This document shows positions 1-8,639 of a DNA stretch of 64,000 nt, one piece after another. Every line of letters starts with the position of its first letter. Position 1 is the first letter of the stretch. The DNA is taken from assembly GCF_007183175.1 (NCBI RefSeq), contig NZ_AP019807.1:3592001-3656000 (forward strand), written 5' to 3'. The notes under the pieces were generated by a model. The model saw only the letters and a program-made list of their open reading frames with translations, made no database searches and was not told where the DNA came from. Origin of the DNA: Microbulbifer sp. GL-2 (GTDB lineage: Bacteria; Pseudomonadota; Gammaproteobacteria; Pseudomonadales; Cellvibrionaceae). A program made the position numbers and the translations under genes.

Positions 1-1015
1 CGCCATTCAAAATACGCTCAACAATCTCTTTGGTACTTGCCCGGTCGCCGAAGTTCTCCGGGTCGTAAAGTACCCGGTCTTTGGCCGCGGCATGAATAGG
101 GCTGGTAGCATCTGCAGTGACTATTGTTTTTGCTGGTAGGGCCGCTGCGGCGATTGGTAATAGTGATGGCGCGCCCAGGCCCAGGCAGTGAAATTTTTGC
201 AAGATTGTGTTGCGGTCACGATAACCATCCGTAATTCCTTTGAGCACCTGTGCCAGGCGAACATAGCGGCGCGGGACTGGGCGAGCCAATTTGAAAGACG
301 CTGTACCACTAACGTAAAAGTCGGTTGCGTTTAGGTCTCCACAAACACCAGCCAGTCCCATGGCTGCCGAAGTTACACCGGCCTCTGCAGCGAGCTGTCC
401 GGCATCGCGGGCCGTGTTGTAGTCCATTGCACTCAGTACGGCATAGGTTGCGAGGCCTTGGCAGAGAGGATTTTCAGCGACCTTTTGCCAAAGCCTTAAG
501 CTGCGACGGTTGCGTGAGGCAATGCGCTCCACTGTCCAGCCTGTGATCTCCCGTTCCAGGTCCAAGGCCACCAGGCAGGTGCTGGCGAAGTCCTCCTGGG
601 CAATAAGGTCGGTGGGGTTCATCAACAGCTGACGCTGAATCAGCTCAATGGTATCGATAGATTCTGAGCGCTCGGTGCAATCGGTAAGTACTGATTCTGC
701 CAGTGCATCGGCTTTTTTGCGTAAGCTTGGCGGGACCTCGCGACCGCGGGGAAGATGACCGAGCTGGCGGCGTAGTGTTTTGACTTCGCGGGTAATTTCC
801 CTGGCTTTTTCAGAGAACTTCGCAATGACAGAATCGATTAACTGCTTTGTGCCGTTATCGGCAAAGAGTGGCAGGCCCCTGTTGCGCACCTCAACAGCCA
901 ACCGCAGGTTTGGGTTTGTAATACGATGGGCTGATAGTAGGTAGCCATCGGCCGAGATGAGATGACTGGCGAAGGCATCCAGAGTTTGACGGCGTAAGTT
1001 GGCAATAAAGCGCAT
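1..1015 (-). CDS. Partial TIM-barrel protein, tRNA-guanine transglycosylase/DpdA-like (tentative)
   Basis: The frame is open from the ATG at 1015 to the window edge, giving 338 N-terminal residues; the C-terminus lies outside. The protein begins MRFIANLRRQTLDAF. Near residue 52 it has a segment LPLFADNG, then a charged helical insert at about 65-120, and near the visible end LGLGAPSLLPIAA followed by TADATSPIHAAAKDRVLY. The D(N/S)G segment and the late glycine-rich strand followed by an aspartate resemble the TIM-barrel layout of the tRNA-guanine transglycosylase superfamily, which includes DpdA, the enzyme that inserts 7-deazapurines into DNA. That match is by eye and weak. It starts 8 bp after the upstream gene's stop, so it is the third gene of a tight operon. 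It could be another TIM-barrel nucleotide or base enzyme. Confidence 0.5.
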   Translation of the reverse strand, partial: MRFIANLRRQTLDAFASHLISADGYLLSAHRITNPNLRLAVEVRNRGLPLFADNGTKQLIDSVIAKFSEKAREITREVKTLRRQLGHLPRGREVPPSLRKKADALAESVLTDCTERSESIDTIELIQRQLLMNPTDLIAQEDFASTCLVALDLEREITGWTVERIASRNRRSLRLWQKVAENPLCQGLATYAVLSAMDYNTARDAGQLAAEAGVTSAAMGLAGVCGDLNATDFYVSGTASFKLARPVPRRYVRLAQVLKGITDGYRDRNTILQKFHCLGLGAPSLLPIAAAALPAKTIVTADATSPIHAAAKDRVLYDPENFGDRASTKEIVERILNG

Positions 1016-1023
1016 TGAAGCAA

Positions 1024-1404
1024 TTACCTCAGTGGCGCTCCCCCGTGGAGTGCATGTGAACAGGATTTCCACTCATCAAGCAGTCCGTGCATGTCTTCCA
1101 GTTCCACTTCGAGTTCCAGCGCAACCTGCTCAAAGATATCCCACGCGGCAAAAACATCGGGGTGAGTTTCGATACACTCGGCCACAGCATGATCCATTGG
1201 TTCGATGGGCATATCCATCTCATCTTTTTGATGCAGGTTGGGAAGGCTGGGAATAGCCGTCTCGAGACATTCAGCGCGCACAGACTCTTTGGCGGCGTGC
1301 CACTCGGCCTTTGCCAACTGCGCCATCGCCAGTAGTACCTCTAATTCCAGCAATTTGATTTCAACACTTTCCTGTTCCGACAAGCAGCCGTCATCCGGTG
1401 GCAT
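1024..1404 (-). CDS. Hypothetical acidic helical protein, 126 aa
   Basis: I do not recognise this protein. It is acidic, predicted mostly helical, with no signal peptide or membrane segment; long Leu/Glu-rich stretches (residues 8-40 and 75-115) suggest a helical bundle or partner-binding protein. The start is well supported: AGGAGA lies 7 bases before the ATG. It sits 13 bp downstream of the 525-aa gene and 8 bp upstream of the TIM-barrel gene, so the three are almost certainly co-transcribed and probably act together. A role as a small accessory subunit is inference. Confidence 0.7.
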   Translation of the reverse strand: MPPDDGCLSEQESVEIKLLELEVLLAMAQLAKAEWHAAKESVRAECLETAIPSLPNLHQKDEMDMPIEPMDHAVAECIETHPDVFAAWDIFEQVALELEVELEDMHGLLDEWKSCSHALHGGAPLR

Positions 1405-1417
1405 GGTGCTTCTCCTG

Positions 1418-2995
1418 TTAACGTATCAGAGGGGTAAAGAGCAGCTCTGCAGCGCCCTGAGAAGATTCATCGCTACTATCAGGGCTTTGAACTCCAAGGG
1501 ACCAATAGAGATTTGCATTGCTCCGCCATGGCTGGAACCAACGGCTGGCCAGCTTCATAAATGCGATGTCAAAGCTGTTTTTGCCGATATCGGCAAGTGC
1601 GAGAGCGTCTACCTCTATACCAGGTCTTCCGCTTAACAGGCTTGAGCTTTTTCTGAATATGCCGCTGAGCCTACAAAAGGCGCCTTTGGTAACGCCGGCA
1701 TGCGGTAAGTGAGAGAAGCGCACCACGGCATTTGCCTCGGCATCGCTGGAGGGGTCATGCAACTTTATGTGGCTTAATAGCATGCCGCCTTCCTGAGGAG
1801 GAGAGGTGACATTTTCTACGAAACCCCGAACTTCAATAAACTCTCCATCCAAGTGGTTACTAAGTTTAGCCAGCTCCACATTCTTACCATTGGGAAGCGC
1901 GGTACTAAACGACATCGAGGCAATACCCTTCTGCAGTTCCTTAATATCTTTTGGTATTTCCATGCCGCTCGTGCTCGCGGCAAGTCTGTAGCAGGCCACA
2001 TGGCTGGCAATGGCCTTGCGAGTAAGAAAATGGGCATCTACGGCGATATCCCCAACCCGCTCAGCCAAGCCGCCGCTACCTCTCCCCAAGAGTTCTTGGA
2101 TGACGTTATGCATAGCCGCCTGCGCTCCTATGAGTGCGGGCAAGTTCCGTTCTATTTCCCCTGCGAATAACAAGGAAGTGTTTGTGATATTTTCCGGGTT
2201 GCCTATCAATACCGCACTGTAAATCTGCTTTTGCCACCCCTCTACAAAATCTGCAAATTCCCTGGTGATAGCTTTCACTTCGCCGATGTCATCGGTTGAG
2301 AACCCAGACTTATGCCCTCCCGCCGACACAGCGTTATTAAATTGCGCATGCACTAGAGCCAGCAGGCCGCGACACAGGCACATCATTACCGCATCGGCAC
2401 CACTTTCCAGGCCTGGGTTCAGGGGTTTATCTGTATTGGGCAGGTAAGCGTTAAGGAGGCTGATATTTTCCGTGTCGCCACTCGCCAGGCCTTCCATTGA
2501 TGCCTGAATATCGGCCCTTGCCCCTATGTCGGCCAACCTTGTACGCAATCGCTCGACAATACTGCTGGGGACTTCCGTGCCCACCATCTCTTCGGCTTTT
2601 GCCAGGAGCCTATCCAGGCGGCTATCGATATCAATTTGTTGAAGCCCATCTTCAAGGTTGGTCGCAAATTGGTCCCTGTTTTCACTGATGGCAATACCTC
2701 GTAATACGTATAGGAACTCCAAACCCATTCGATGATCGATTTGATTTAGTTCGGAAGCATTATCTGCGCGGCTTTGTAAATTGCGAAACTCTGCATATCC
2801 AAGCCCCAGGCATAGGCGAGCCTGTTGCTCAAGCTGGTTCCAAGAGAAGGTAAGAAGTGTTTTTTGAATAGCTATTGCTTCCCGAAACAACCTCTTGAGT
2901 GCGGGATTTTGAACCTTGTAAGCAGGCAGTAAATTAAACTGAGATCTTAGCAGGGATAAATAAGTCTTGCTGGGGTGCACATTGGGTTGTGGCAT
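1418..2995 (-). CDS. Hypothetical 525-aa protein with possible OB-fold segment
   Basis: This is the first gene of the left-edge operon. The ATG at 2995 has a strong ribosome site (AAGGAG, 6-base spacing). The protein is soluble. About 380 N-terminal residues are helical, with no motif I can name. Residues about 390-470 look like alternating beta strands (GEFIEVRGFVENV, then LLSHIKLHD, then AFCRLSGIFRKSS), reminiscent of an OB-fold nucleic-acid-binding domain. That domain call is inference from pattern only. There are no catalytic motifs of nucleases, helicases or ATPases. Its partners are an acidic helical protein and a TGT-like TIM barrel, so a nucleic-acid-related role is possible. The roughly 540 bp upstream (2996-3537) hold no convincing gene, only an inverted repeat at 3339-3364. 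Confidence 0.7.
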   Translation of the reverse strand: MPQPNVHPSKTYLSLLRSQFNLLPAYKVQNPALKRLFREAIAIQKTLLTFSWNQLEQQARLCLGLGYAEFRNLQSRADNASELNQIDHRMGLEFLYVLRGIAISENRDQFATNLEDGLQQIDIDSRLDRLLAKAEEMVGTEVPSSIVERLRTRLADIGARADIQASMEGLASGDTENISLLNAYLPNTDKPLNPGLESGADAVMMCLCRGLLALVHAQFNNAVSAGGHKSGFSTDDIGEVKAITREFADFVEGWQKQIYSAVLIGNPENITNTSLLFAGEIERNLPALIGAQAAMHNVIQELLGRGSGGLAERVGDIAVDAHFLTRKAIASHVACYRLAASTSGMEIPKDIKELQKGIASMSFSTALPNGKNVELAKLSNHLDGEFIEVRGFVENVTSPPQEGGMLLSHIKLHDPSSDAEANAVVRFSHLPHAGVTKGAFCRLSGIFRKSSSLLSGRPGIEVDALALADIGKNSFDIAFMKLASRWFQPWRSNANLYWSLGVQSPDSSDESSQGAAELLFTPLIR

Positions 2996-3338
2996 CCAGG
3001 TCTCCTTACGTCACAAACGGGGTTAGTTTCTCAGTCAGGAGGAGTAATGATAGTTAATCGTAGGGTTTCTGCCTCAAGCGTTCATCGCTTGAATGGTTTT
3101 CTTTTGAGCATCTTTAAATCAAAGCGAACAGCCGCTTAGCTATTACCTATAGATAATTAGCCTTGCTAAAGACCTGTTTTTGCGCCTTTGATGAACTATT
3201 GCCGTTATAGATTTTTAAGGGGGGCTTTGATTAACCATTTATATTGGGCGGGCGTTAATAGAGATGCCGAATATAGAAGTAATTTATTGCGATCTAAAAG
3301 CGCTTTGACTGTTCTGACCTCTGTACCATCAGTTGATA

Positions 3339-3364
3339 TAAGCAGAGTATTGGTACTCTGCTTA
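3339..3364. repeat. Perfect 11-bp inverted repeat
   Basis: TAAGCAGAGTA and TACTCTGCTTA flank a 4-base loop TTGG. There is no U-tract on either strand, so it is not a typical intrinsic terminator. It lies between the 3' end of the small gene at 3538-3822 and the start region of the 525-aa gene. It could be a protein-binding site or an RNA hairpin. Confidence 0.5.
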
Positions 3365-3537
3365 ATTGGTTTGATCACAACTGTAAAGCAACAGTTAGAG
3401 ATTAAAAAACAACAACTCAGGCGCCCGAAGGGTAAATTGAGAGTAAGTAGGCCGATACTTTTTCAGGCAGCCTAAAAAATGATCATATTTGCTGGTTTGG
3501 TAATTGCACTATTTGTATAAAATTTAACAAGCTTGTT

Positions 3538-3822
3538 TTAGCTTGAACCTAAAGGCACCTTCTCTTCGATAGTTTCAACTGGCATCCAACCTAAGTATTG
3601 ATGCGCATTTTCGTAATGGTCCATTCCTACCTCCCAGCAAATGAGAGTGGCGCCATCTGATTCAGTGGCAATTTTCCAGATCACCCTGACAAAGCCACGA
3701 TCTGTAGCGTCTTCCACAGTAGGAAGACAGTCCTGACAGCTAATCCATTGAGGTAACTTACCGTTTGGGCTGGGTTTTCCAGCAAAGGAGATTTGGTTAC
3801 TCAAAAGAAAGTTCCTCACCAA
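3538..3822 (-). CDS. Small hypothetical protein, up to 94 aa
   Basis: I do not recognise the family. The sequence is protein-like: W-rich, with a CxxC (residues 29-32 of the longest form), strands such as GFVRVIWKI and GATLICWEVG, and a C-terminal YLGWMPVETIEEK. This suggests a small alpha/beta domain. The start is uncertain: TTG at 3822, GTG at 3819, or a downstream TTG preceded by GTGAGG, which would give a protein of about 86 residues. There is no signal peptide. It is isolated, with more than 500 bp of non-coding DNA on both sides. The stretch 3823-4638 contains nothing else I can support. Confidence 0.5.
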   Translation of the reverse strand: MVRNFLLSNQISFAGKPSPNGKLPQWISCQDCLPTVEDATDRGFVRVIWKIATESDGATLICWEVGMDHYENAHQYLGWMPVETIEEKVPLGSS

Positions 3823-4638
3823 ACAAATTTGAATTGCAAATAGTCTTATTGTTGCTTATTGAGGTGCCAATAGAGGTATCGTTCACCTGGCCGTAATCAT
3901 AGCATATTTAAGGGTGAGACTTGCCGGTCAACTATAGGCCTATGTAGCAATAATTTGGCCCCAAATGTGAACTGGTTAAATGAAATTTCTATTTAAAGGG
4001 GTTGCCGTTAACCTTCATCCAGTAAAAGTAGTTTATTCTTTTAATTTTTAATAACCCTTAGGTCGGCCTGATTATTATTGTTGTGTAGGTATAGAGTTAC
4101 CTGTGAGTCCATGAGATCGTGTAATTATACTAACACTGTTTAATTTTTTGGCGGGATTTGCACGGGCTGTATTATATTTTTTGGCAATTCTACAGACCAA
4201 AATATATTCTTTATTAATGGTGCTGGCAGGTTCTGTAATAGCTAACAAAGGGGTCATTGTTAAAGTTGTGGTGTATCTTGAGAATTCCTTACTCTACACG
4301 GTTGGTAATCACCGCATGATGGGTGCTAATAATTTTGGCCCTTAAGCTGATACCATGTTGTCACAAGGATTTCTTTTTCTTCGGGAATTGGCTGGGGTTT
4401 AATTAGATCTTGCCATCGGGTCAGAGGAGGCATGATCTATTGAGAAAAACCGGCACTTTACTAATATGAATATTTCTGATGAATTTGTTTGGTCGCGACA
4501 ATTATTAGCGCTGAAAGATCTAAATACTAAATTTTAAGCAATAATTTCCCGGAAAAATTCTAGGCACTCAGTATTTGGTGGAAAGTAAAAGCAGAGATTT
4601 ACAATGCTGTCCCGAAAAGCCGGCGTATATGATCTCCG

Positions 4639-4667
4639 TATCGCCCTAATGGGCGATAAACTTTTTT
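4639..4667 (+). terminator. Intrinsic-terminator-like hairpin without an upstream gene
   Basis: An 8-bp perfect stem TATCGCCC/GGGCGATA with loop TAAT is followed by AAC and six T on the plus strand. No plus-strand coding gene precedes it. On the minus strand it lies downstream of csrA but lacks a U-tract. It may end a small plus-strand RNA or act loosely for csrA. Confidence 0.55.
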
Positions 4668-4692
4668 AAACTGTATATAGACCATCTGATTC

Positions 4693-4881
4693 TCAGCGAT
4701 CTCTATTTGTCACTATCCGTTCCTTTTGGATACGTAGATAAACTTCTTCTCGGTGAACGGATATGGATTTTGGGGCATCCACTCCTACCTTTACCAGATC
4801 ACCCTTTACTTCCAATACTGTGACCGAGACTTTTGTTCCAATTCTGAGGTTTTCGCCAATTCGGCGGGTTAAAATTAACAT
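4693..4881 (-). CDS. csrA: Carbon storage regulator CsrA/RsmA paralogue
   Basis: CsrA is a small dimeric RNA-binding protein that represses or stabilises mRNAs by binding GGA motifs in their leaders. This 62-residue copy has the family landmarks: MLILTRRIGE at the start, with Arg44 in VHREE and a C-terminal helix (EVYLRIQ). I prefer the ATG at 4881 because AGGGA lies 6 bases upstream; an ATG at 4887 would leave no spacing and would add Met-Thr. It differs from textbook gammaproteobacterial CsrA in the middle (IGTKVSVTVLEVKGDLVKVGVDAPKS). It also lacks the usual alaS/lysC and tRNA-Ser neighbours, so it is probably an extra paralogue rather than the housekeeping copy. Confidence 0.93.
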   Translation of the reverse strand: MLILTRRIGENLRIGTKVSVTVLEVKGDLVKVGVDAPKSISVHREEVYLRIQKERIVTNRDR

Positions 4882-5867
4882 GGTCATTCCCTGCTGAACT
4901 TAAACGATGGGTAGGCTTTCCTCGTTGGGAAGGCTTAAAAAGTAATGTATGAAGGGAATGCGGGGTGGTGCACGAGAACGGTAGGCGCAGAAGAAGAAAA
5001 GGCGGGCGCAACGCTCCCAGAGCCTGGGGAATCGCTCCAAGCTACTGAATGTTCTCCACTTTATTGAAGACGAGTGGGTTTCTAGCGTATTATCCATTCA
5101 GCCATTTTGATAGTTGCGTTATCAATTTGGTCAGCTGGCCCCTGGTGTTACAGCACCTTGGGTCAGCGCCTTTTACTTACTCTTACTTCACGCTAGCGTT
5201 CTCCTTTGATGGGCGGGCTTTCTAGGGGAATCTTGAGGCACCTTTCACTCTTGTCACTCTTGTCACTCTTGGGCTTTTTGGGTTAGTGGCCCGTAGAGGG
5301 TTGCTTAGTAAGCACCTAAATGCCGATAAATATCTACCAATTCTACGCAGCTTTGACACTAAAACAAACTTAATAAAATCCAATAAGATTATTTTCGTGC
5401 CTATATTTTGCACGTTCACACTTGGAACAATCTTTATTGTTGATTGATTTAGGTGGCTTTCCGTACCGGTTCTCATCTTATAAATTGAATAATCCCCTTC
5501 GCTTTTCTGGGTCCTCACTGATTGGTGAGATGAAATTCAGGGAAAAGTGTTCGGAGAAGTTATGGAGAAGTAGGTGGAGCCTTCAGGGCAGGCCGATAAC
5601 TGCTCTTTGTAAGCTTATTCCAGGTTTACTTTATGGGTTTATTGTTTCTGGTGGGATTAGCTTTTTTGGGGATGTCCCGGCGTAGAGTGACGTATGAGGA
5701 GGAAAAGGCCGTTTATAAATTCAGGAATGGGATAGTTTATTTTTTAACTTGGACCGAAGCAGGGCTTGATTGAATGTTCTTATATTCAGGGTGTGAATAG
5801 GAATAAAAGGGAAGGGATAGGTTGCCAGTGGCACTTACTTTCCCCCCTTAACAAATATGTAGAAGCG
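4882..5867. other. Intergenic region, no supported gene
   Basis: Nearly 1 kb without a convincing coding frame on either strand. It contains the upstream region of csrA and a short tandem repeat (5243-5273). Small open frames here lack ribosome sites and protein-like composition. Confidence 0.5.
5243..5273. repeat. Short 9-bp tandem repeat (TTGTCACTC, about 3 copies)
   Basis: The unit TTGTCACTC occurs twice exactly and once as TTTCACTC just before, followed by TTG. It sits in non-coding DNA and is probably a simple replication-slippage array. Confidence 0.6.
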
Positions 5868-6368
5868 TTACTCTTCGTAACGGATTTCAGTGATATAGTA
5901 AGTCTGCCATTCTTCTCCTTGACGAATTTCGATCTCATCGTCGAGCTTTCGTCCCAGTAGGCTGCGTGCAACGGGGGAGTCCATTGAGATCAGGCCAGCT
6001 TTCACATCAAACTCATCTGGGCCGACGATTCGATAGCTAACAGCTTCGCCGTCCTCATCCTCCAGCGTCACCCAGGCCCCAAAAAATACTTTTTCTTTAT
6101 CTTCTGGTACCCGGTCTACTACGGTGATTTCCTCCAGGCGTTTAGTGAGAAAGCGCACGCGGCTGTCGATTTCACGCAGTCGTTTCTTGCCATAGATATA
6201 GTCTGCGTTCTCGGAGCGGTCCCCTAATTTGGCTGCGTCACTGACAGCTTGGGTGACCCTGGGCCGTTCTTCCTCCCAGAGGTGTTTTACTTCGGCGCGC
6301 ATTCGCTGCGCGCCCTCTGCGGTGATATAGCGGGAGCCGCGCGGACGCGGCGGTCTCCATCTTCCCAT
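5868..6368 (-). CDS. greB: Transcription elongation factor GreB
   Basis: GreB enters the RNA polymerase secondary channel and stimulates cleavage of backtracked transcripts. The 166-residue protein has the N-terminal coiled coil (about residues 15-85) with the acidic tip LGDRSENADYIYGKKRLREID, where D49 and E53 are the likely catalytic acids. The C-terminal FKBP-like domain follows (VFFGAWVTLEDEDGE, then SMDSPVARSLLGR). The RLREID and KVFFGAWV segments favour GreB over GreA. It lies 38 bp downstream of the S9 peptidase gene in the same direction, so the two may share a transcript. The ribosome site is weak. Confidence 0.95.
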   Translation of the reverse strand: MGRWRPPRPRGSRYITAEGAQRMRAEVKHLWEEERPRVTQAVSDAAKLGDRSENADYIYGKKRLREIDSRVRFLTKRLEEITVVDRVPEDKEKVFFGAWVTLEDEDGEAVSYRIVGPDEFDVKAGLISMDSPVARSLLGRKLDDEIEIRQGEEWQTYYITEIRYEE

Positions 6369-6406
6369 AGGTTTACTAAATGCCTCTTAGCTGTAGGGAT
6401 GCGCTG

Positions 6407-8353
6407 TTAAAGGTTTTCAATGGTGATTCCTGGGCCGGCTTCTGCCAGCGGGAACTTGAATATACGACTATAGAACTCGAGTTCGCCTTCAAGTGCCATC
6501 TTGATGCTGTCGCCACTCCTGAATCCGTGACCTTCATTTGCGAAGGTGATATAGGCAACAGGAATACCGCGCTCCTTGAGGGCTTTCACCATGGTTTCTG
6601 CCTGGTTGGGTGGTACTACCTTATCTTCCATGCCCTGGAAGAAGATTACCGGGCAGCTCAGTTGCTCCACATGATTGATGGGAGAGCGCTCAAAATAAAT
6701 TTGCTCGGCAGATGGCCAGGGGCCCACCAGTTTATCCAGGTAGCGGGATTCAAATTTGTGCGTGTCTTTGGCAAGGCTGCTCAATTCACCGATGCCATAA
6801 TGGCTGGCGCCGGCCTTAAAGGTATCGTGATAGGTGAGCGCGGCGAGTACCGTATAACCGCCAGCACTGCCGCCTTTAATTAACAGCCGTTCAGGATCTG
6901 CCAGGCCTCGCTCAACCAGGTACTCGGCACCTGCACAGACGTCCTCGACATCATAAATTCCCCATTTATCGGTGAGGCGATCTCGATATTCACGCCCATA
7001 CCCTGTGCTGCCGGAATAATTTACATCCAGAATGGCAAAGCCGCGGCTGGTCCAATATTGCACTTTCAAGTTGAGGCCTGCTGAAGTGGCACCTGTGGGG
7101 CCGCCATGGCTAAATACAATCAGTGGGGGCTTATGGCCTTCGGGGGCTGAGTAGCTGGGGCTGTGTGGAGGATAGTAAAAACCATGGACGTCGCGGTCGT
7201 TTACCGTAAAGGTAATTGCCTGGGCGTTGGAGAAGAGATTGGTTGGTAAAGTACGGCTGTTACTGCTGGCTATAGGTTCCAAAGTGTGCGTAGCCGAGTC
7301 AAAAGTGACAACGGCTGGGAAACTGTCGGTGCCAGCGGCTATCATAATGGCTTTGCCATCTTCACAATGCAGGCTTTCAATATCGCAATAGGGCTGCTCG
7401 ATAGTGTGGTGCTCACCGGTGCGGGTATTCAGGGTGGCCAGGTACCAGCGGCCGCTCTCAGTGAAAGTGCAGAGGACTTCTTCTTCGCCGATAAAGCCGT
7501 AGGTAGACATGCCGAATACCCACTGGGGTGTGGCGAATTCTGCATTTTTTTCCCACAGGGGAGTCTCTTGCCCGAGCTGGTACAGGTTCCACCAATTGTT
7601 GCGGTCAGAAACATAAACCAACTCCCCCTTTGGGGACCATTGCGGTTGAAATATGGATTCGTTCTGCCCGCCGGCCACTTGCGTGACTCCAGTAACTTCC
7701 CCTTGTGTATTCAAGTCGGCAAGGCACAGTTCTGTGGCATCCCAGGGGAGGTTGGGGTGATGCCAGCGCAGGAAGCTCAGCTTGCTACCATCGGCATTCA
7801 GGGCCGGGTTTGAATAAAAATCAGCACCTTCCTGTAATACTTCGGGAGTTGTATCCAGTGGTTTTTGCAGGTTGATCGCAATGATACGAGCACGCGCTTC
7901 AGCGCCTTGCTCATGGCCGCTGTCGTCTTCCTCGATACAGATCAGGCGGTTTCTTTTTTTATCCAGAATTAAGTCTGCGTAGCGGGAGCTATTTTCCGGA
8001 GTGATGGCTTCGGGCAGGGTGCTGTCGAGTTTCATGCGGTAGATACGCTGGTCTTCCGCTAACACAAAGTAGAGTGTATCCCTATTCACCAGGTAGCTAC
8101 CGCCACCGTATTCGTGGGCTTTCGAGCGCACGCTCAGAGGGGCGGGAGTGAGGTCTTTGCGGCCATCTTTTGGGCAGTATTGCACCAGAACATTGCGGCC
8201 TTTCTCTAATGGTCGCGACTCCAGCCAGTAATAGCGCCCGTCTATCAGAGTGGCTTCCCCTAGGCGCACACTGCCCTCTACAAGAAGTTCAGCGCTGATT
8301 GCAGATTTCCAGCTGCCATAGGGGGCGGTAATTGTCATGGGGACCTCGCTCAT
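6407..8353 (-). CDS. S9-family prolyl oligopeptidase-type serine peptidase
   Basis: This is a dipeptidyl/acylaminoacyl-peptidase-like S9 hydrolase that would cleave short peptides. Residues about 30-380 form the beta-propeller, with repeated WSP, SDR and W-rich blades. The C-terminal alpha/beta-hydrolase domain begins near residue 390 with LIVFSHGGPTG. The triad is visible: Ser496 in GGSAGG, Asp577 in GMEDKVVPP and His609 in NEGHGF. No signal peptide is seen, so it is probably cytoplasmic. The ATG at 8353 is used here; an in-frame ATG six codons later has a better GAGG ribosome site. It precedes greB on the same strand. Confidence 0.9.
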   Translation of the reverse strand: MSEVPMTITAPYGSWKSAISAELLVEGSVRLGEATLIDGRYYWLESRPLEKGRNVLVQYCPKDGRKDLTPAPLSVRSKAHEYGGGSYLVNRDTLYFVLAEDQRIYRMKLDSTLPEAITPENSSRYADLILDKKRNRLICIEEDDSGHEQGAEARARIIAINLQKPLDTTPEVLQEGADFYSNPALNADGSKLSFLRWHHPNLPWDATELCLADLNTQGEVTGVTQVAGGQNESIFQPQWSPKGELVYVSDRNNWWNLYQLGQETPLWEKNAEFATPQWVFGMSTYGFIGEEEVLCTFTESGRWYLATLNTRTGEHHTIEQPYCDIESLHCEDGKAIMIAAGTDSFPAVVTFDSATHTLEPIASSNSRTLPTNLFSNAQAITFTVNDRDVHGFYYPPHSPSYSAPEGHKPPLIVFSHGGPTGATSAGLNLKVQYWTSRGFAILDVNYSGSTGYGREYRDRLTDKWGIYDVEDVCAGAEYLVERGLADPERLLIKGGSAGGYTVLAALTYHDTFKAGASHYGIGELSSLAKDTHKFESRYLDKLVGPWPSAEQIYFERSPINHVEQLSCPVIFFQGMEDKVVPPNQAETMVKALKERGIPVAYITFANEGHGFRSGDSIKMALEGELEFYSRIFKFPLAEAGPGITIENL

Positions 8354-8454
8354 TGGTTAGTTATTTCCTTATTTGGTTTCTTGCATTCTGCCGGCCCTGT
8401 AAAGAGGGCACAAGGTGCCTTTCTAAGGGCAGATGCCTGTGATAGGCTGCAACA

Positions 8455-8472
8455 ACCAAGCAAGCGCTTGGT
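8455..8472. promoter_or_regulatory. Palindromic operator, exact copy of the one at 50161
   Basis: ACCAAGCAAGCGCTTGGT contains the perfect palindrome CAAGCGCTTG and outer arms CCAAGC/GCTTGG. The same 18 bases occur between the SDR and TetR genes at 50161-50178. It lies between the divergent S9 peptidase and keto acid cleavage genes, closer to the peptidase start. It is a likely TetR-family binding site. Confidence 0.75.
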
Positions 8473-8639
8473 GCAACCAATAACAATGATCAACTGATTA
8501 TTAGGGATACTGCCTTGAATATCTTGTACCTGGTGACGGTACAGATACTTCGAGAAAGGCAATCAATGGATTTTGAACAGATCCTTCGACTTGCCAGGTT
8601 GACCGCGGCCCAAATAAAGATAATTCAGGAGAGCCTGCG

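Noticed and set aside
3188..3475. 95-aa plus-strand frame
   Set aside because: No ribosome site, unusual basic composition, and it runs through the inverted repeat at 3339.
5100..5200. Possible tRNA near csrA (GGTG...CACC hairpin)
   Set aside because: No acceptor, anticodon and T-arm set could be assembled on either strand.
6380..6883. 167-aa plus-strand open frame
   Set aside because: Antisense shadow of the catalytic end of the S9 peptidase.
7286..7813. 175-aa plus-strand open frame
   Set aside because: It is antisense to the S9 peptidase propeller; no ribosome site and no protein-family pattern.
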